Made by a program: the position numbers and the translations under genes. A stretch of 64,000 nt of DNA from an uncultured Verrucomicrobiota bacterium (lineage in GTDB: Bacteria; Verrucomicrobiota; Verrucomicrobiae; Verrucomicrobiales; DEV007), in NCBI GenBank assembly GCA_902591645.1, contig CACJBM010000003.1, forward strand, positions 1 through 64,000, written 5' to 3'. Shown here in pieces: positions 25,601-34,509 of this stretch; within the stretch, counting starts at the first letter, position 1, and each line of letters starts with the position of its first letter. Below the pieces are notes generated by a model, which saw only the letters and a list, made by a program, of their open reading frames with translations, was not told the origin of the DNA and did not search any database.

Positions 25601-28600
25601 CTCTCACGGCAGCCATCATGCATATTCTTCTCGCGTCAACGAGACGATTTATTTCCTCTTCAGTGTACCCGTTAGAATTCTTTACGGTTTTTAATAGATT
25701 GATTAAAGCTGTATAATCATAATCTGTTTCCCTCGAACGCTTCAGCCACTGACTGTGATATCTTCCTGGACCCGGCCAGTCATCACCAGCGTACCACCAG
25801 TACCGACTGGTTATTTGGTCTTTGCTGTAATTATCATCGAAGAAAAATATATCATCTTGTCGGTAAAGCTCTCCTTGCGGACCATCATCCCCAAAGTTTC
25901 TTTCCAGAAAATCATTACCGACTGGTTCAAAAAATTCTACTGAGTGTCTAGGATTTCCTCCGTTCTCAATCATTGAAGCAAATTCGTTTTCGTTCACTTC
26001 ATGGCCCATAAGATAAAGCATGTATCTAGGAACTTTGTTATTAAATATATTAGCAGCACCCTCTGCTGCCGGGGTATTGTCCCAAGCAATTTTTGCCAGG
26101 CCGCGGAGACGTTTGTCTAAAGGCATTTTAAATTTACCTCGTTGTGTGAAATTTGATCTGCTTCCAGCATGCCAAGGGCTTCCGGAAGATCGGACCTCAC
26201 AATTATAAAATATTTCTTTTTCATCAACGATGAGGGTCATCTTTTTATAATTGTTAGAAAGGTTTGGAAATTTCCATTCCCATGCTGCGCTGCTTCCGCT
26301 CGTCATTGAACGGCGATCATAATCTGAAATCACGACCCGATAACTTGTTACATCAGTCTTAATTTCAGAATTATCGACAACGTACATTGCTGGTATTTCA
26401 GGAGCACGGGAAGGAAGAGTGACTTCTTGTGCGCCATTTTTTGCAAGGACATAGAATTGCACGATCCTATTATCTACTCCCTGATCTAAAATTTGGGCTG
26501 ACCATATTCCATCACCGGCACGAGAGTCTGCACCGGCACCGTTGTCATTCATAGTAAGAGATTTCCAGTCCCTGTCATTGGTTGCTGAGTCCTGACGATA
26601 CATAAGTTTGACTGAATCTGCGGCTCCGGACACCTTAGCAGATACAGTGACAGGCTCCTTACTAGTGGGGACTGCTGGATTGTGTGATAAATAGCCTAAG
26701 GCGGGCGGCGCTGAAGAAAGTAATGATCCATTTGGTTTACCAGGACTGCCAAGATCATTAGGAATAGGTAACCTATAAGTAGAAACAAAACTGTCTTCAA
26801 ATGTTTTGAAAATGACCCTGGGCTTTCCTTTAACCCAACGGGCCTTGAACTTAAGAGTCAGCTCATCATTGCGCGTTAATTCATTGACCTGAATTTCAGC
26901 TTTGTTTGCTCGATTGTCACCGTGCCCATCAGAAATCAGGTGAAATTCACCATTTTCAAAATAGCTGGCATGATGCGTTCCCTGTGGCAACCATCCAGTT
27001 TCACCTCGACCGTTCGTAGTACGCTTAGCAGCGTTTTGCATGATATCCTGACCCCCCCTGAGAAGCTCTATATCTTTCAGAATGACATGTGCGTCTCCGA
27101 CAAGATGGACCCACAATTCTTTATCAAGACGCGGAACTGAAAGGTGGTGATAGATGCTCGTGAAGCTGTATTCCTCAAAACTTGTTTTCTGACTCTCATC
27201 ACTATCTTTCCAAGAGCTAGGAAGATCATTATCAGCAAAGGGATGAATGAGTTCCATACTACTTCCATCGCCATTTGTCCATTGTGGCCAATCTCCACCA
27301 ACTTTGTAGTTCACTTCATCAGCCAAATTTCCGTTACTGTCCTCGAGCCTCAGAAGTTCACCTTCATTAGCCAAGTTGTTTTCATAGTTTCCTATTACCG
27401 GAACATCGCCATAATTTGATTTGATCCAATCTTTGTTAGCAGCAACTACCAAATGAGCCCCAGCCCCAATGCTTGTGCCGGCCGGGAAAGTAAAACTAAT
27501 TCCCTCAACAAATTCCCAGCCACTAAGATCAACGGCCTCATTGCCCCTATTATACAGCTCTATAAATTCACCGTTCCTTTCATCACTTGGAGGATCGGAC
27601 ATTATTTCGTTGATGATGATGCTCGTTTCCCTGACCGGCTCGTTAGCTGCATTTTTCGTATGACCAGGGCCCCGGAACCATTCCTTTCCAGGCGGATCAC
27701 TTTGATAGCTTTCTACACCATCGCGAACACGGAAAGAGTCTGCTGCTAGCACAGTGCCCCCTGAGGTGATTAGATAGACCCGAATTTCATTTGTGTTTTC
27801 AGATGAAAAATTGACATCCCAGCTCTTTGGAGAATTGCCCGAAACAGAACCCGACAAAGGGACAGCATCTGAAAAATCAATTTTGGAAGTTAAAGACAAG
27901 CCTTCAACCGGAATAGCAGCATCACTATCAGCAGAAAGTTCAATCCAATCCACATTTCCCTCTGCATCAAAGTGGACCTCGTTGAGATCAAGCAAGCCCG
28001 CAAGATCACTACTGTCTATATTAGCGGCACCTGGGGTCGGATCAGTAAAAACAAACCAGTCAGATCCACCGGCTGGTTTTCTTCCAACAGAACGGCCATC
28101 AGCTCCGAGCGTAGCCTCGAACGCATCAAGTGTTGTAACGGCACCAGGAGAACTTAGATAAATTTTTGTTTTACCACCCACAGTGAATCCTGCCTCTTTA
28201 AAGCCAATGGTCGTGAAACCTGAGGCGGAAATAGTGGCATTAGCTCCTATAGTAAACTTTTTAAGATCATTGATATCATTACTAAGATGATATCCCTGCA
28301 AATTGATTTCTTTGTCAGAGGAATTATAAAATTCGATAAATCCATTACCAGCATCGCCGACCTTTACTTCATTAATAATGGCAGCACCCCCAGCACCTGA
28401 AACCCGAATGATTGGACCAAAGACAAGGTCCGAGCTGTTACGGCTATTATTATGAACCTCTACAGCTAGTGTATTAGTGCCATTTATCAGCATACCACTT
28501 ATGTCAGATTCAATGATTCCTTGTTCGATCTTTGCCTCAAGTGATGAAGGCACTGAAGATGCATTGGTCTGATAGTTAATTTCTCCAGCCGGCATGCGAT

Positions 28601-29531
28601 GGCGCCCGACTTCTTTCCCGTTCAAATAAATAACCAGTCCGTCATCAAGAATCGCATCCATTGAAAAGAAAGCAGAGGTTGTTCCGCCGGCCCATTCGAA
28701 TTGTTTTCTCATATAATGAGTTGAAATGCGCTCTTTCCATTCGGTTTGAATCTTGGGTTCAGGCATCGCTGCTATCCGTGAAGCAGTTTCTCGACCAAAG
28801 ATACCACCACCACTGGACCATGATGAATCGTCATATCCTGACTCCTTCCATCCGCTACCAAGATCATTGCCAGAATCATCATATTTCCATTCATCTCCAA
28901 GACTGACGATCGGAAAAGACGCTGCAAGATCCACTGATGGATTTGAAAAACGTTGCCCGTCCGAGCCTGCAGGGGCCACTCCTGGTGTGCCCCCCGGAGA
29001 TGCACTCGCAGCCCAATTATCAAATTTTGAGCAACTAAGATACTTGTTGATTAAACGCAATGAATGACCAGCACCATCAGCAGCGACAGGCCACGTTCCC
29101 CGATCATTGTATCTGACACGGCAAACCATGACGCCATTTTTATCTCTCAGCTCTAGGGCTTCTCCTGCATTACTCAAAGAACCAGTGTAAGGACCAAATA
29201 TTTTAACATCCCCAGGCACAGTATAATTTGCGCGGAATGTTTTCTCATCAACATTGGTGACTAATACGCGCTCAAAAGCGCACATAAATGTTTGTTGAGG
29301 AGATGATGCGGAGAAGTCAGGAAATTTATAATCGATACCATCCGAAAATTCCCAGCACGCAAAATCAACAGCGGAACCGGAATTATTAAATAGCTCTATA
29401 TATTCAGGCTTATCATCTTTTGGAGAGTAATGAATCTCACTAAAAGTGACGCGTTCAGCGACTGAAGTAACCGCTAAAATTAAAGTAACGAGTAAAGTAA
29501 CACCAAAATTGGTGAGCAAAGAAAAATGCAT
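22605..29531 (-). CDS. Giant secreted protein with lamin-tail (LTD), CotH-like and PKD domains
   Basis: About 2,308 residues from the ATG at 29531, which starts a clean signal peptide; an in-frame ATG at 29612 would add 27 residues. Order: LTD repeat (FSEIHYSP, EYIELFNNSG), jelly-roll segment (WKESGYDDSSWSSGGG), LTD (IINEVKVGDAGNGFIEF), LTD (near residue 650, GEFIELYNRGNEAVDLSGWE), CotH-like region (about 1000-1400; YIGDWDSFTLRRPKNSFFYR, FFFHDSDLAF), PKD/Ig-like domain (about 1530; DASESYDPEGDALSFVWSA), second jelly-roll (VGFDDSSWKTGKG), and a final LTD (near 2017). The C-terminal tail (LLNNLLTYAFGMD, then FALEYRERKDAPGIEFIIEM) resembles tails common on Verrucomicrobiota surface proteins. Probably cell-surface or extracellular; the CotH region suggests a protein-kinase-like enzyme. 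It is transcribed alone, ahead of tRNA-His. Confidence 0.85.
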   Translation of the reverse strand: MHFSLLTNFGVTLLVTLILAVTSVAERVTFSEIHYSPKDDKPEYIELFNNSGSAVDFACWEFSDGIDYKFPDFSASSPQQTFMCAFERVLVTNVDEKTFRANYTVPGDVKIFGPYTGSLSNAGEALELRDKNGVMVCRVRYNDRGTWPVAADGAGHSLRLINKYLSCSKFDNWAASASPGGTPGVAPAGSDGQRFSNPSVDLAASFPIVSLGDEWKYDDSGNDLGSGWKESGYDDSSWSSGGGIFGRETASRIAAMPEPKIQTEWKERISTHYMRKQFEWAGGTTSAFFSMDAILDDGLVIYLNGKEVGRHRMPAGEINYQTNASSVPSSLEAKIEQGIIESDISGMLINGTNTLAVEVHNNSRNSSDLVFGPIIRVSGAGGAAIINEVKVGDAGNGFIEFYNSSDKEINLQGYHLSNDINDLKKFTIGANATISASGFTTIGFKEAGFTVGGKTKIYLSSPGAVTTLDAFEATLGADGRSVGRKPAGGSDWFVFTDPTPGAANIDSSDLAGLLDLNEVHFDAEGNVDWIELSADSDAAIPVEGLSLTSKIDFSDAVPLSGSVSGNSPKSWDVNFSSENTNEIRVYLITSGGTVLAADSFRVRDGVESYQSDPPGKEWFRGPGHTKNAANEPVRETSIIINEIMSDPPSDERNGEFIELYNRGNEAVDLSGWEFVEGISFTFPAGTSIGAGAHLVVAANKDWIKSNYGDVPVIGNYENNLANEGELLRLEDSNGNLADEVNYKVGGDWPQWTNGDGSSMELIHPFADNDLPSSWKDSDESQKTSFEEYSFTSIYHHLSVPRLDKELWVHLVGDAHVILKDIELLRGGQDIMQNAAKRTTNGRGETGWLPQGTHHASYFENGEFHLISDGHGDNRANKAEIQVNELTRNDELTLKFKARWVKGKPRVIFKTFEDSFVSTYRLPIPNDLGSPGKPNGSLLSSAPPALGYLSHNPAVPTSKEPVTVSAKVSGAADSVKLMYRQDSATNDRDWKSLTMNDNGAGADSRAGDGIWSAQILDQGVDNRIVQFYVLAKNGAQEVTLPSRAPEIPAMYVVDNSEIKTDVTSYRVVISDYDRRSMTSGSSAAWEWKFPNLSNNYKKMTLIVDEKEIFYNCEVRSSGSPWHAGSRSNFTQRGKFKMPLDKRLRGLAKIAWDNTPAAEGAANIFNNKVPRYMLYLMGHEVNENEFASMIENGGNPRHSVEFFEPVGNDFLERNFGDDGPQGELYRQDDIFFFDDNYSKDQITSRYWWYAGDDWPGPGRYHSQWLKRSRETDYDYTALINLLKTVKNSNGYTEEEINRLVDARRICMMAAVRGYIGDWDSFTLRRPKNSFFYRGPGDGKFHFFFHDSDLAFQNTGEMIFSGGNEFSAWLRKPYNRRIFRYYLTEILDKFQAKGPRVDAWFDCEQAVSTTYNPNQNKYTGWDSGRRNRILSELSNGHTRKLDVDPIANTSNDNITITGEAGYRVWEVAVENHPEGQFSWIDETTWKIEGISLRSGSNSFRVIALDDDGKAAFGEETDTVTVNKTNNAAPHIVLDLNPGSANVELASTLVLDASESYDPEGDALSFVWSASSENVVLTSDGPTAVVSFATPGLYEISLDVTDQKDKKSTISRQISVFGPKGFSAFNDVWIAPWIQEHDIEQKDNYSPGAWWSLSEALGKLVIQLPDDKSYPLGLPPGIADSKSYIQLDHAWQYSDENIDYMSEFAKVGFDDSSWKTGKGMFGKDSGTIPEPGINTPLQNNSAENLVSYYFRTEFEFSDDPVGSEIDLRAVIDDGARFWLNGIEIDRVRLPNGQIEHGTGASSNTASRDEKQSRQVGIYDGTGSLVNGTNVLAVDLHNRNSRSSDYLFAAELDITAQPVTEGGNLDGTTHPWLKRDLPTHSNWVLQTDLELWNLQFDEFMAGLIIEVDESAKRSRYAFGYKDGRHLAVTKITSSGSAGTVHSVPFSSSDDVVIRIRREEDRLFFERSPESGVWEIIHRLDLQTNWESVHGGIFTSSEAARGLKVSFDYMMLISPDESSPSSGDIVVSEVMYNPLEGSDYEFIELYNAGGNSVDLTGFSLPQGQPVNEFIFPERSIGAGEYLLIVADRESFLSKYGQQINAQIVGSWSGGKLNNNGEEIVLLDRDGNLVTSFIYDNNGPWPTQPDEDGYSLVLSNPLLGNTSDGSLWTSSSAIGGSPGKAETINEAFASWMEARGETNPLDVKGGDLLNNLLTYAFGMDLIGENPQSGIPSLDIVELEGRQYFALEYRERKDAPGIEFIIEMSNDLIAWSQDKNNTIEISRVADGAGAERILLRSRDAINDKDLGFLRVRVLSP

Positions 29532-29769
29532 GGAAAATGGGGGGTATATTTTTGAGAGGAGGTATTGATGAGAAAATACCAGTAAAACAGGGTAAATACA
29601 AGCAATAGCCACAAGTTCGTGCTTATCGGGGCTGATAATCTATGAGTATGGCGGAGATCAGTAAAAATGAAGTTACGAATGACATCAAAGCAGCGCCCTA
29701 AAACAAATATTCAATTCCTTGCATGCATTGCCATTAAGTAACATTCTTTGGGCGATGTCAGGAGAATCA

Positions 29770-30363
29770 ATGAATGTGGCCTTTAAAGAATGGTCTATCA
29801 TATGCGATACGCTCGGTTGCGGAAAACAAAGTTTAATATTGCGTAAGGGGGGAATTCACGAGGGCAAGAAAGGCTTTCAATTTGAACACGAAAAATTTGC
29901 ATTGTTTCCTACAAGATTTCACGAACAAGAAGAAAGAGTTCGTATTGATCCTGAAAGATCAGCCGCTCCAACAACTGAATATCAGATCGGAGAAATAGTA
30001 CCAATTCAATATTGGGCAAGTATCGATTCGGTTTGGCATTTATCTCAATGGAAAAGCATAGAAGCACTGCACGAATACCACATTTGGGATGAGCAAATAA
30101 TCTTAGATAGATATAATTGGGGGAAAGAAGGCGACGACCAGCCCTCAATTAGTGCAGCTCTTGTCAGAGTCTTTCGATTTGAAGAAATTTTGAAAATACC
30201 GTATGAAAAAAAATATGGGGGCTGTCGGTCGTGGGTGAATTTGCCGCTGTTTACAGAGGATCAGGAAATTGGAAGCGTCTCAGTATTAAATGAGTTTGAA
30301 TTTGGTGAATTGAAACAAAAGATAGTAAATATCCTGAACAAAAACAACGAACAGAAAACTTAA
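29770..30363 (+). CDS. DUF1802 family protein
   Basis: 197 residues from the ATG at 29770, chosen over an upstream ATG (29719) because it is preceded by AGGAG at 29760-29764 with 5-nt spacing and gives the family N terminus NVAFKEWSIICDTLGCGKQ. SLILRKGGIHEGKKGFQFEH and KFALFPTRFHEQEE match the DUF1802 pattern known from cyanobacteria and other bacteria. Cytoplasmic, function unknown; no catalytic motif is evident. Its stop is 5 bp from the stop of the convergent DUF3817 gene. Confidence 0.7.
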   Translation: MNVAFKEWSIICDTLGCGKQSLILRKGGIHEGKKGFQFEHEKFALFPTRFHEQEERVRIDPERSAAPTTEYQIGEIVPIQYWASIDSVWHLSQWKSIEALHEYHIWDEQIILDRYNWGKEGDDQPSISAALVRVFRFEEILKIPYEKKYGGCRSWVNLPLFTEDQEIGSVSVLNEFEFGELKQKIVNILNKNNEQKT

Positions 30364-30368
30364 AAGTC

Positions 30369-30668
30369 TTAAGAACAACTCCGATCAGAACTTTTTAACC
30401 AACGATCAATAAAGAATGGTCCGCAAGGAACAAACGCTGCAATAAAAGGAACCACTGCAGTTTGAATTTTCCACTGCAATTTTATTTTGGTTTCGAGCAA
30501 TGCGAAACAAAACAAAATAAAAAGCATTCCATGAATCCAACCACACCATACCACGAAGGATGGTTTGCCAGCCATGTATTTCATCGGCATTGCAAATAGC
30601 AGAAGTATCAGAAAAGAGATACCTTCAATGTAGCCAATGAGCCGAAGTCGATTGATACTGGGCTTCAT
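30369..30668 (-). CDS. DUF3817 family small membrane protein
   Basis: About 99 residues from the ATG at 30668 (a TTG two codons upstream is possible). Three hydrophobic helices and the family landmarks RLIGYIEGISFLILL, MPMKYM and GWIHGMLFILF match the DUF3817 family of small integral membrane proteins of unknown function. Convergent with the DUF1802 gene. Confidence 0.8.
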   Translation of the reverse strand: MKPSINRLRLIGYIEGISFLILLLFAMPMKYMAGKPSFVVWCGWIHGMLFILFCFALLETKIKLQWKIQTAVVPFIAAFVPCGPFFIDRWLKSSDRSCS

Positions 30669-30687
30669 TTTCAATTAATAAGCTATT

Positions 30688-31476
30688 TTAGCGAATGATG
30701 CCTCTCTCGCTGGATTCTATGAATGCGATTAGGATATTCACAGGATGTTCACCGGCCAGCTCAGCAGAACTATTTTTCAGTTCTTGCAATGCATCTGAGA
30801 CTGTCATTTTTCTCAAGAAAATAGTCTTATAAGCCTCTTTGAGAGATCGTATGTCTTCATCAGCAAATCCACGACGCTGCAAGCCAATAGCGTTAATGCT
30901 TCGAATTTCCGCAGGGTTACCATCAGCGATCATAAATGGGGGAACGTCCTGAACAATTTTTGAACAACCGCCCGTAATTGCATGAGAACCGATACGACAG
31001 AATTGGTGAACGGCAGTTAATCCACCAAGAATTGCATAGTCACCCATCTGGACATGGCCTGCAAGGGTTCCGTTATTGGAAAAAATAACATGGTCACCGA
31101 CAACACAATCATGAGCGATGTGCGAATAAGCCAAAAAAGTCCCATGACTTCCGACTTGAGTTTTGCTACCGGGGTCCGTGCCCCTATTAACAGTAACAAA
31201 TTCTCGGAAAGTATTTTGATTGCCAATTTCTAAGTGCGTTGGCTCACCTGAATATTTTAGGTCTTGGCTTTGGCCTCCGATCACAGAGTGAGCATGAAAG
31301 GTATTCTGATCACCTATAGTGGTAGACCCTTCAATAGAAATATGATCGTGAAGAACACAACCACGTCCGATTTTCACACCTTCTCTAATGACACAATATG
31401 GACCGATTTTGGTCTCATCACCAATTATCGCTCCCGGATCTATTATGGCAGTGGGATGAATGTCAACATTCGGCAC
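30688..31476 (-). CDS. lpxA: UDP-N-acetylglucosamine acyltransferase LpxA
   Basis: 262 residues from GTG. Left-handed beta-helix made of hexapeptide repeats (IHPTAIIDPGAIIGDETKIG, THLEIGNQNTFREFVTVNRG, CVVGDHVIFSNNGTLAGHVQ) with the catalytic-site stretch SHIAHDCVVG and the C-terminal helical domain (GLQRRGFADEDIRSLKEAY). First step of lipid A synthesis, showing an outer membrane with LPS. It lies 76 bp after lpxC-fabZ on the same strand. An in-frame stop just upstream supports the GTG start. Confidence 0.95.
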   Translation of the reverse strand: MPNVDIHPTAIIDPGAIIGDETKIGPYCVIREGVKIGRGCVLHDHISIEGSTTIGDQNTFHAHSVIGGQSQDLKYSGEPTHLEIGNQNTFREFVTVNRGTDPGSKTQVGSHGTFLAYSHIAHDCVVGDHVIFSNNGTLAGHVQMGDYAILGGLTAVHQFCRIGSHAITGGCSKIVQDVPPFMIADGNPAEIRSINAIGLQRRGFADEDIRSLKEAYKTIFLRKMTVSDALQELKNSSAELAGEHPVNILIAFIESSERGIIR

Positions 31477-31551
31477 CTCATAAGATCATCCATATAGGAC
31501 CAAATCGCAAGCTGGTATCACAATGCATGCGTAGAAAGTAACAGACAAAAA

Positions 31552-32865
31552 TTAGCTCGAAATCAAACTGAATTTGAGTTCCGCTTCGGAAACTAAAGCT
31601 TCATTGACAAAGCAACGGCACTTTGCCTGGGCAACACTACTTTTAATTTTTAAGGCCTCACCTTCAATAAAAAGAGTATCACCAGGCATTACCGGTTTAC
31701 GGAATTTTACTTTATCGGCGCTCAAAAAATAACCTATCTTACCCTGATTTTCAGGTTTTCGGAGTAGCATGATGCTTGCGAGTTGTGCCATCGCTTCTAA
31801 TTGTAATACTCCAGGCATTACGGGATGATTTGGAAAGTGACCCTGAAAGAATGGTTCATTTATTGTTACAGATTTGATTCCCGTGCACTTGTTATCGCCT
31901 TCAAATTTGATAATCCTATCCAGCAAGAGGAAAGGATAACGGTGAGGCAAAATTTTCATTACCTCATTAATGTCCAAGGCGCCCTCACCCGTAGGAATGT
32001 TAACTCGAGGCGTCATTGACATGACCGCACCAAATGCCTTTTTTAATTGGACAGCCATTTGGGTATTTGGCCCATGTCCTGGTTTTACGCAGAGTACATG
32101 TCCCATGATGCGCTTACCGGAGAGCATCAGATCCCCGATCACGTCGAGAATTTTATGTCTTGCGAATTCTTCTTCGAACCGGAGAGGCTCTTTACTCAGT
32201 ATGGATTCGTCTCTTATAACAACAGCATTTTCTAGTGACCCACCTTTGATTAGTCCTTTTTCCAACAAAGGCTCAACATCTTCGTAAAATACAAATGTGC
32301 GGGCAGGAGCAATTTCTTTTTCATAAATTTCAGGAGTGATTTCAGTTGAGTAATACTGGGTCATCCTTCCTCCCTCACCAGCGTGCGTGCAGGACACACG
32401 GAAAGTCTTACTTGGTAGAATGGTAATGATGGAACCATTTTCATTTTCCATATGAATGGGTTCACGGATTTCGAACACGCTTGCCAACTGGTCCTGTTCT
32501 TCTGTCCCAGCTTCACGTATACAGTTAACGTATGGAGCCGATGAACCGTCGCCGATCGGGGGTTCATTGGCATCCATCTCAATGATTGCATTATCAATGC
32601 CCATTCCAGCCAATGCGCTTATCACATGTTCTACCGTATGGACTTTGACTGAGCCGACCGCTAAGGTCGTTGCCCGCTCAACTTGTTGTACGTTGTCAAC
32701 GATCGCAGGGATGAAGGGCTTATCATCTAAATCGATACGACGGAACACAATGCCATGATTGGCAGGAGCCGGTTTCATGGTCAGTGTCACTTTTTCACCC
32801 GTGTGAAGCGAAGTGCCTTCGAGCGAAGCGCTTGAGGCAAGAGTGCGTTGGTATGGAATAGACAT
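31552..32865 (-). CDS. lpxC/fabZ: Bifunctional LpxC-FabZ: UDP-3-O-acyl-GlcNAc deacetylase / hydroxyacyl-ACP dehydratase
   Basis: 437 residues from the ATG at 32865; a longer in-frame start at 32928 adds an unconserved 21 residues. Residues 1 to about 285 are LpxC, with start QRTLASSASLEGTSLHTGE, zinc ligands in HTVEH (76-80) and HKILDVIGDL, and ARTFVFYEDVE. The last 145 residues are FabZ, with catalytic His in LPHRYPFLLLDRI and Glu in HFPNHPVMPGVLQLEAMAQ. LpxC is the committed step of lipid A synthesis; FabZ dehydrates hydroxyacyl-ACP in fatty acid synthesis and competes for the same acyl pool. The fusion is known from Bacteroidetes, Chlorobi and PVC-group bacteria. Upstream of lpxA. Confidence 0.96.
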   Translation of the reverse strand: MSIPYQRTLASSASLEGTSLHTGEKVTLTMKPAPANHGIVFRRIDLDDKPFIPAIVDNVQQVERATTLAVGSVKVHTVEHVISALAGMGIDNAIIEMDANEPPIGDGSSAPYVNCIREAGTEEQDQLASVFEIREPIHMENENGSIITILPSKTFRVSCTHAGEGGRMTQYYSTEITPEIYEKEIAPARTFVFYEDVEPLLEKGLIKGGSLENAVVIRDESILSKEPLRFEEEFARHKILDVIGDLMLSGKRIMGHVLCVKPGHGPNTQMAVQLKKAFGAVMSMTPRVNIPTGEGALDINEVMKILPHRYPFLLLDRIIKFEGDNKCTGIKSVTINEPFFQGHFPNHPVMPGVLQLEAMAQLASIMLLRKPENQGKIGYFLSADKVKFRKPVMPGDTLFIEGEALKIKSSVAQAKCRCFVNEALVSEAELKFSLISS

Positions 32866-32997
32866 AGGATCTCTGATTTCAGCTAAGCAAGTATTTGGGT
32901 CTTGGGAAGGAAAAACCTGCCCAAGCACAGACTAATCGCTTTATTCTTAGGCAGATAATAATACCTGTAGAAATTTTCGTGCAAGTTACACGAAAAA

Positions 32998-33321
32998 CTA
33001 TGAAATTGCGTCCAATTTAGAGGAAATAGCCTCTTTATTAATGAGTCCAACTACCTCATCTTTAACTTCGCCGTCTTTGAAAAAAAGCATCATGGGTATC
33101 GATTTCACGTTATAAGTCACAGCGAGATCACGACAATCATCGATATTCACTTTTGTGATTTTACACGAATCACCTTTTTCTTCCGCTAATTCATCAAGGA
33201 TTGGACCCAGCATTTTGCATGGTCCACACCACTCTGCCCAAAAATCCACGAGGACCGGGACGTCGCTTTGCGTGACCTCAGATTCGAAGTTTTCTTGGGT
33301 AATAGAAATAACTCCTGCCAT
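32998..33321 (-). CDS. trxA: Thioredoxin
   Basis: 107 residues, the full length of a canonical thioredoxin. Active site WAEWCGPCKMLGP with C32 and C35, and the cis-proline segment KSIPMMLFF. Cytoplasmic dithiol reductase serving ribonucleotide reductase, methionine sulfoxide reductase and peroxiredoxins. Single gene between lpxC-fabZ and the proline-rich protein on the same strand. Confidence 0.96.
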   Translation of the reverse strand: MAGVISITQENFESEVTQSDVPVLVDFWAEWCGPCKMLGPILDELAEEKGDSCKITKVNIDDCRDLAVTYNVKSIPMMLFFKDGEVKDEVVGLINKEAISSKLDAIS

Positions 33322-33463
33322 TTTTCCTATAGATGAAAAAAAGCTTAGCCCGATTGGCGAGACAAGATTTCAAGAACAAGAACCAAAAGAGAAATAATTG
33401 TAAGAATGATTGCAGCTGGCATTGGTATAAAAATGTTTAAATACAATAAGGAGAAGTTAGACC

Positions 33464-34165
33464 TTAATTGTTCTGTTCACCCTTATAAGCATCATACTCT
33501 TTAGTGGGTAAACTTCTTTTATATTGGGCAGGAAACAGATTCGTAGGAGAAGCTATACGGTTCACATCTTCCTTAGTGAACTTGAAAGTTTTTGCTTCTT
33601 TGTTTTCCTTATTGTCTACCTGTGGATTGTACCGACGGTCATAATCATCGTGGGGAATTCCCCAAGATTTTGAATCCGGCATTTTTGGATCTTGTTGGGA
33701 CAAGCTCGGAGAACTTGCAGCTTCTATCAGTAGCACGGCCAGAGCTAAGACAACGCAAGCCCACGCGAGTGGATTGAGGAAGCTCTCTTCACCATCATCA
33801 TCCAAGCTAGCAGAAAGTTTACCAGTTGAAAGAGGTGCAGCTACACCGCCCGGTGTACTTGCAGCACCTGGTTGAGATGGTTGTAGTTTGACAGTCGCTT
33901 GAGGTGGAGAGGATTGTGTTGCTGGGCTTGAAGCTGCTGGTGCAGGACTCAATGGAACTGTTTTGGCTGCTGAAGGTTGAGCAGGAGCAGGAGCTAATGG
34001 TTGAGTTGCTTGTGCAGGAGCTGCAGGCTTAGGGGCCGCAGGCGCTGGCGGCGGCGGAGCTGCACCCTCGGATGCTTTAAGAGTCACTCGTGTGGTCTCT
34101 TTTTTTAAGGGAACAGAAGATGATTTATCTTCTGGTGCTGGGGTTTGAGGATTTTCTTCGCTCAT
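33464..34165 (-). CDS. Proline/alanine-rich single-pass membrane protein
   Basis: 233 residues. Residues about 30-120 are a low-complexity Pro/Ala/Gln/Ser region with repeated APAP-like units, followed by one membrane helix (WACVVLALAVLLIEAA, about 133-149) and a charged C-terminal part. The start KKETTRVTLKASEGAAPPPP resembles proteins seen in Verrucomicrobiota genomes, but I cannot name a family. Probably the Pro-rich part is on the cytoplasmic side and the C terminus outside. Function unknown. Confidence 0.65.
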   Translation of the reverse strand: MSEENPQTPAPEDKSSSVPLKKETTRVTLKASEGAAPPPPAPAAPKPAAPAQATQPLAPAPAQPSAAKTVPLSPAPAASSPATQSSPPQATVKLQPSQPGAASTPGGVAAPLSTGKLSASLDDDGEESFLNPLAWACVVLALAVLLIEAASSPSLSQQDPKMPDSKSWGIPHDDYDRRYNPQVDNKENKEAKTFKFTKEDVNRIASPTNLFPAQYKRSLPTKEYDAYKGEQNN

Positions 34166-34509
34166 GATTTAAAATTTTTTCTATATGGGGGATATATTAA
34201 GGGAAGAGTATTAATGCCTATTTCTGACCATAATGTCAATGGTTTTTGCCTATTTGAATAAATCAAAACCTTCTTAGAATACAAAAAAGTAACGTTGTTT
34301 TCTTTTTTTTAATATCAATGGTTAAGATTTCCTTAATAAATATTCGTTAAAGCTTTGTCGAAAGAGAAACTGAAATTAGCTAAAAAAATATAATTTTGTT
34401 CCATCAGAGCTTCTTTAACCCTGATAATAAGATGTCCATTTAATGGTTTGGAACCTTTCCTAAACCCACTAAACCAAGATAGGATAAGAAAAAACTGAAA
34501 GTCAGAGGA
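34166..34509. other. Intergenic region, 344 bp
   Basis: AT-rich divergent promoter region between the proline-rich membrane protein (leftward) and the M20 peptidase (rightward). I see no RNA gene, repeat or strong hairpin in it. AGAGGA at 34504-34509 directly abuts the ATG at 34510, closer than a normal ribosome-binding site. Confidence 0.6.
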
